Below, in pieces: positions 59,281 through 64,000 of a DNA stretch of 64,000 nt (positions are counted from its first letter, which is position 1; each line of letters opens with the position of its first letter). The notes under the pieces were generated by a model, which searched no databases, was not told where the DNA came from, and saw nothing but the letters and a program-made list of their open reading frames with translations. The position numbers and the translations under genes were made by a program. The stretch comes from Gonocerus acuteangulatus. Lineage: Eukaryota; Arthropoda; Insecta; Hemiptera; Coreidae. Location of the stretch: contig OX328128.1 of NCBI GenBank assembly GCA_946811695.1, positions 22,498,258 to 22,562,257 on the forward strand, in the 5' to 3' direction.

Positions 59281-59300
59281 TATATATAGTTATATATATG
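59240..59300. repeat. (TA)n microsatellite
   Basis: TA run within the composite block, followed by GTCCGGTAACACGATACAGG; similar in position to the tracts of the other units. Confidence 0.85.
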
Positions 59301-59821
59301 TCCGGTAACACGATACAGGCCAGAGTTTTTGTTTTTTCGCCACGAAACTTGGTATCTAGGCACACGGTAGTGCGCCAGGCTAAGTTCCGCCCTGAGCATA
59401 CTGTGGGTATTTTACAGGAGGTCTTAGAGCCGATTTTTACCCTCTCATAACTTTCAAACAGTTAAAGATAAATTTATGAAATTTTACAGAGGTATTATAC
59501 TACTAGATGTGAGTAAGACTGGAAATTTTCATAATTCTATATCGAATAGTTTTTGAGATATAAGCGATCGAAAATCGGGATTTATAGGACTCACTGACTC
59601 ATTAAAATTATTAGGCACTTCCCATGATGCTAGAGACTTGAAATTTTGCAGGATGATAGATTTGAGGGTGTTATTAAAGGAAAAAATCCTGAAAAGTTGT
59701 GTTTGACACCGCTTCCGGGGCGGGGGCGCGCTAGTTTTGTACTTCCTTCGGAAACCCATCATTCCGTCCGAAACCCATGATGTGGGGTATCAAATGAATC
59801 GTCTCGTTATGAAGAACCTAT

Positions 59822-59965
59822 TTACTGAAATATCACTTTCCTCAACCAGGTATATTCTTAAACTTGGCAATTTTTTTTTTTTGTGCCAAAATTATCTTTA
59901 GAGAGAAAACTAAACATTGCCAAGTTTAAGAATATACCTGGTTGAGGAAAGTGATATTTCAGTAA
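59822..59965. repeat. Perfect 50-bp inverted repeat, 44-bp loop
   Basis: Arms 59822-59871 and 59916-59965 are exact inverse complements over 50 bases by direct reading (outer TTACTGAAATATCACTTTCC, inner TAAACTTGGCAAT). The loop is T-rich then A-rich. Complementarity stops abruptly at both borders. Confidence 0.9.
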
Positions 59966-60951
59966 CTGGATATAAGTATTGTTATTGTTGTTTTTAAAGG
60001 TCAGTTGAAGTGTCTTTACTCTTCTTAGTAATAAGAAGACTAATAGGTCTTCTAAGTAATGAACTTGGACATTTCTTTCTTGTATCATCTCTTGTATTGG
60101 CAAATATTTTTGGTTGAAAATATGGTGCACTTAATACACCAACTCAAACTACTTTTTTTGGAGTGTAGGATGGTAAGGCGTTTTTTGGGGGTTTTAGGAG
60201 GGGATATTTCTCGCTTTTTGGGGAGGGAAGTGTTTCTTTGTGGGGGGAGGAACTTGGCCTCTATTTCACATTTATGTTTTTTTTGGGATATAGTATTCCC
60301 CCATCAAACGATTTAACGAGTTCGTTAACCAACAAAATGGGTCCATCTGGAGGGGGGGTTTACTCCGGAGCCAAAGTAGTTATTTGCCAATAACAGTCGT
60401 AATTTTTCTTATATTTCAACGAATCTCGGTATTCGTTCTGGCCAACTAAAGAGGAAAATAAGTTGTACAAATAAACTAAATCGGTTCATTAGGAGGGGGG
60501 TTTACTCCGGACCCAAATTACTAATTTGCTCATACCGGTCGTAATTTCTGCAGTAATGTAACGAAACGCGGTATACGTCCTGGGTATCTAATAAGAAAGA
60601 TGTGTCGTAAAAATGAACAAAATCGGTCAATCGGAAGGGGGGGATTTACTTTGTACTATGTTTGAATTGAATTGAAACAGTTGTTATTTATGTTCTTATT
60701 TTATATATCTATAGAGGTTATTTTAAGCAAATTATTCAGGAATGCGCTTGACACTACGCAATTCTGAGGAAAGTGCTTAGTTATGCAGCTCCTGCGTGAC
60801 GGACTTTTTTAATATTCTTTTTATTTTGTAATTGAAGAAAACCGAGAAAGAAAATAAAACTTTACCCATTGAGTCTAGGTAACTGTGCTATTTTACCTAT
60901 AACTATAATTCCAAGAAGGTGGCTGTATATGTACTATGTCAATACTATGTA

Positions 60952-62369
60952 CAGGGTGTCACAAAAATAATGGTCATCCGTTGGCCAGATGATTCTCCAA
61001 TGCGAGACAGGAAAAAATAACCCCCATAGTAACCCCCGCAAAATTGACCTAGAAATGTTATTCAAGGTCAAATTTTTTTATTGCATATTTCGAAACTGCG
61101 AGTCATGAGGAAGAAAAAATTCAACGGCACCATAGGTCAGAAATTACTCCTTGTGGTCAAAGTGACCATTAACAGCGTGCACGTGGGCCATTCCATTACA
61201 ATCGTCAAATGGTGGCCAATTTTGATAATTTGTTTCTTTAGTATGTTCTACTAACATTGCTTTACACAAAAATACCTCGTTTGATTTTTTTTAAAAAAGC
61301 ATCTTCCAGTATAAAATAATGTAAGTATATTGAACAACGGCCCTCACAGCGGCAATCATTGGAGGACCAGAACTTCCTTCGGGAAGAAAGTCTTCCTTCA
61401 GATTACAGCAAGTTCAGGAGTTGAGGCCCGGGATCAGGAGCAGAGATCATTTTTTTGCAGGTGGGTGCTATACATGTTGGAATGTCATCCAGACTTCCTC
61501 CAGCGGGTATTGTGGATGGAAGAAAGTTTGTTTTCCAACGTTACCGTCCACAGCAGGCAAAATGGACGAGAATAACTTGGGCAATTAAAAGAATTTGGAG
61601 AAAGTCTGGCAGCTTACCTCAGAAATGAAGTCCGAAATATTTTAAGCTGGTGAACGGGGACAATTGCTACGGGCGCTGGAGTGATAATCTTACTTATTAC
61701 GTTTTTGTTTTTTTTTTTATTTTTTTTAGAAAGAAACTTTTTTTTCTGCACACGGGCAAGGACAATTATTCTATCCTCTATTCTAAGAGCGCCTCGAGGA
61801 CTGGTTGGTTCATTAAATTCATACACGACCTGTGAAATCCCTAATGATTAATTTCAGCGATTGGTTGAAAGCTTATGGCCAGGAGCTCTTGATAAGCTTC
61901 GAGAATAACCTCATGAAGACATTTCTGTCAATTGTAAAATATGCGTTCTGGTCCTCCAATGATTGCCGCTGTGAGGGCGGTTGTTCAATATACTTACATT
62001 TTTTTATACTGGAAGATGCTTATTTAAAAAATCAAACGGGGACAAATCATTTTTGTGTAAGACAATGTTAGAACATGCTAAAGAAAGAAAATTATCAAAA
62101 TTGGCCACCATTTGTCGATTGTAATAGAATGGCCCACGTATACGCTGTTAATGGTCATTTTGACCAATAGGAGTCATTTCTGACCTATGGTGCCGTTGAC
62201 TTTTTTCTTCCTCGTGACTCGCAGTTTCGAAATATGCAATAAAAAAATTTGACCTTGGAATAACATTTCCAGGTAAATTTTGCGGGGGTTAATATGGGGA
62301 TTATTTTTTCCGATATCGCATTGGAGAATCATCTGGCCAACGGATGATCATTATTTTTGTGATACCATG
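60952..62369 (+). mobile_element. Tc1/mariner-type element with ~420-bp inverted repeats
   Basis: TA (60950-60951) followed by CAGGGTGTCACAAAAATAAT at the left, mirrored by ATTATTTTTGTGATACCATG then TA (62370-62371). Inverted arms run 60952-61373 and 61946-62369 with a few mismatches. The 570-base centre keeps a transposase remnant, CRWVLYMLECHPDFLQRVLW then MEESLFSNVTVHSRQNGRE (about 61455-61575), resembling the first catalytic block (RVLxxDE) of DUF4817-type IS630/Tc1 transposases; the expected Asp is Glu. Further frames are broken, so it is non-autonomous. It sits inside the hAT-like element. Confidence 0.78.
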
Positions 62370-62459
62370 TACAAAAGGCATGTTGTTAGTGGATAGCATT
62401 AGAATCATACGAGAGTAATAGAGAAAATCCAGGTTTTAGAAGGAGCTACTGGGAATAAA

Positions 62460-62690
62460 TTAAAAAATAAAGTGAAAAGACAGTCTAGAATAAACCCCTG
62501 GATGGAAAAATATCCACATTATTGGAGATATCCATAGTGGCAAAACGATTAACAGTTTAGTTGAGTCCCACTCTTCAGAGCAGTTGATTGTAGCCTTAAA
62601 ATACACACCAGTAACTTTAGTAGATGTTGAAAGATAATTTAGTCGCTTCAAAAGTATACTCAGATCAGATCGGCATCATTTCAAATTTTA
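62460..62690 (+). pseudogene. hAT transposase C-terminal (dimerisation) remnant
   Basis: The plus frame reads ALKYTPVTLVDVER, a stop (TAA), then FSRFKSILRSDRHHFKF and another stop. This is the (P)VTS(V)xVERxFSxxKxILRxxRxxF motif of the hAT C-terminal dimerisation region. Upstream, NPWMEKYPHYWR may belong to the preceding segment. The stops make it non-functional. Confidence 0.75.
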
Positions 62691-62936
62691 AAATTCAAGA
62701 TGTAGCAAACAATCTTCCAAAATAATGTTCATCTTTAAACATTTTCAACTTTTCCACCTTTTATAATGAGTTCCTAATTTTTATTTATGCTTTATTTTTC
62801 AATATTTTAAACAGTTTTTGTCATTTTCTTCTATACTTTTGTTCTTTCCATTAATAATAACAGATTTCCTACTTATTATTTATGCTTTTCTTTTCAATAT
62901 TTTATAGTGCTTAAGGTATTTGTTTACTAAATATTT

Positions 62937-62940
<4 letters not shown>

Positions 62941-63002
<62 letters not shown>

Positions 63003-63155
63003 GGCGCATCTACTTCTAGGTCATTAGCGCCGAATTACAATTTTTTATTACATATTTTATTATAAATAGTTAAATATATATGTGTAAATTTTTTTTTTTT
63101 ATTTATTGATTATAGGTGCTTCTACTGCCAAGGTCATTAGCACCTCTGTTTGTTT
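62941..63155 (-). repeat. Poly(T) and SINE family-B tails
   Basis: A 60-base T-run at 62941-63000 is followed by the inverse of GGCGCTAATGACCTAGAAG (63001-63034), and a second, diverged tail (GGTGCTAATGACCTTGGCAG inverse) follows a T-run at 63090-63100. These look like two 5'-truncated family-B SINEs inserted in minus orientation in the hAT 3' region. Confidence 0.6.
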
Positions 63156-63833
63156 GTTTTTGTTTTTTTTTGTATATATGTAAATATTTTGAATTTTATG
63201 TTACATGAACATCCGTTCCCTATTAATCACATACACTAACAGAAATATTATAATTTAAAGCTTTAAACAAAAAACCCAGTTTGTCAGCCTTTTCACATCT
63301 AATTAGGTAGTTTCTCATTTGACTGTGAACAAAAACAAGGGTTGAAAACATTCTTTCAACCCTTGCAGTTTAAGCCTTTCCTGTCATAAACTGCTCTATT
63401 ATTAACAGTTCTTTTGAGGAAATACAATATTTTAAGGCCAACGAAGACTTCCACCAATTTAAAGCATTCACTTCGCCCACTACCTGCCAATCTCTTTTAT
63501 CTTAAACTTAAAATGAGATTTATTTGCAGAATTAAAAACAAAGAAAGGGTCATAAAAGAAACAGACTTTGAATAGATAAGAATGGTCAAGTGAGTGTAGG
63601 CCCTAGGGACAAAAATAAAGACAAAATGTTGAAATGGCTGAAAAAAAGGCAGAACTAGTTAGATCTAAGTTAAAAAAATAAATTAAAGTTAAAAAAAAAA
63701 TATATAATAATAATTTTTTTGAACAAAATCAATATTTTTTTTATGAAATAAATTGATTTAAATCAATGATTTTTTTAAAAAAATCAAATGATTTTAATCA
63801 TGATTTAAATCACTGATTTAAATCGTTGACACC

Positions 63834-63836
<3 letters not shown>

Positions 63837-63908
<72 letters not shown>

Positions 63909-63910
63909 GT
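63837..63910. repeat. (AT)n microsatellite
   Basis: About 70 bases of AT directly abutting the right end of the hAT-like element, making its target duplication hard to prove. Confidence 0.9.
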
Positions 63911-64000
63911 GCGTGTGTGTACATTTAAAGTTTAATAATATTTGTATAATACCTGAAAGAGTGTAAATGTAAAATAAACTTCTAAAACAGACAGCAAATT

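Larger units (their letters stand above)
54173..60816 (+). mobile_element. Composite insertion of at least three related units
   Basis: Unit starts at 54235 and 55071 share GGTTCCTCCCTCCCCCATAG with a perfect or near-perfect 11-bp hairpin (GGTTCCTCCCT / AGGGAGGAACC), then CAATCCGGAAGTGCCGAC and GGTGGTTCAAATTTG followed by (TA)n and TTTGTCTGTTCGCTC. The phrase TGTCAATCGGAGAAATAAG recurs near 55008, 55905, 56236 and 57237. The terminal motif GCAGTTCC(T/G)GCG(A/T)G(T/A)CGGACTTTT closes segments at about 56990, 59176 and 60812. Tandem, head-to-tail arrays of this kind are known for Helitrons, but neither TC nor CTRR ends could be confirmed. Confidence 0.6.
53465..63836 (+). mobile_element. hAT-like element interrupted by nested insertions
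   Basis: The left end CAGGGTGTAAAAAAATCATG and right end GATTTAAATCGTTGACACCCTG are inverted termini rich in ATTTAAATC motifs; both flanks read ATATATAT, an 8-bp duplication but in low-complexity DNA. The interior holds element sequence at 53465-54172, 60817-60949 and 62372-62940, with the SINE-tail interruption at 62941-63155 and the end at 63836. Between these lie a 6.6-kb composite insertion and a Tc1/mariner-type element. The order of pieces agrees with the partial copy at 49520-50500. Confidence 0.6.

Overview
The window is AT-rich, intron-rich arthropod DNA, most likely from an insect with a repeat-heavy genome. There are no long uninterrupted genes. Instead there are short exons with GT/AG borders, AATAAA signals, SINEs with target duplications, many MITEs and long (TA)n tracts. 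The insect reading rests mainly on a lola-type zinc-finger exon array and on the dense DNA-transposon content. I cannot name a species.

Four protein-coding loci are supported. (1) 3063-4713, plus strand: the last two coding exons of a ZNRF1/2-type E3 ubiquitin ligase; its 5' exons lie off the left edge. (2) 12392-32357, minus strand: eleven alternative terminal exons of a lola (longitudinals lacking)-type BTB zinc-finger gene. All eleven open with two bases of a split codon behind an AG acceptor, carry paired C2HC/C2H2 fingers and end in a stop. The common BTB exons were not found and must lie at higher coordinates, beyond the right edge, or be joined by trans-splicing. (3) 33962-48567, plus strand: a complete RNF146/Iduna-type gene (RING plus WWE). 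It has two consecutive WWE exons: the first ends in its own stop with a poly(A) signal, the second splices to a C-terminal tail exon. (4) 50928-51978, minus strand: the last two coding exons of a carboxylesterase-family gene.

Most of the rest is mobile-element sequence. It includes two 5S rRNA-headed SINEs and five or six tRNA-headed SINEs whose 3' halves look shared, a pair of hAT-type MITEs with 8-bp duplications, piggyBac-like ends, a pogo/Tigger-like MITE and several fold-back elements. From 53465 to 63836 there appears to be one hAT-like element split by a 6.6-kb composite insertion and by a Tc1/mariner-type element with ~420-bp inverted repeats. A second copy at about 49.5-50.5 kb shows the uninterrupted state.

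The observations most worth following are the duplicated WWE exon, which predicts an RNF146 isoform without its C-terminal tail; the eleven-exon lola array with its tightly packed trio and three-finger exon; the SINE head exchange; and the nested hAT composite. Exon borders come from splice signals and reading frame only. Family names come from recognised motifs, not from a search.
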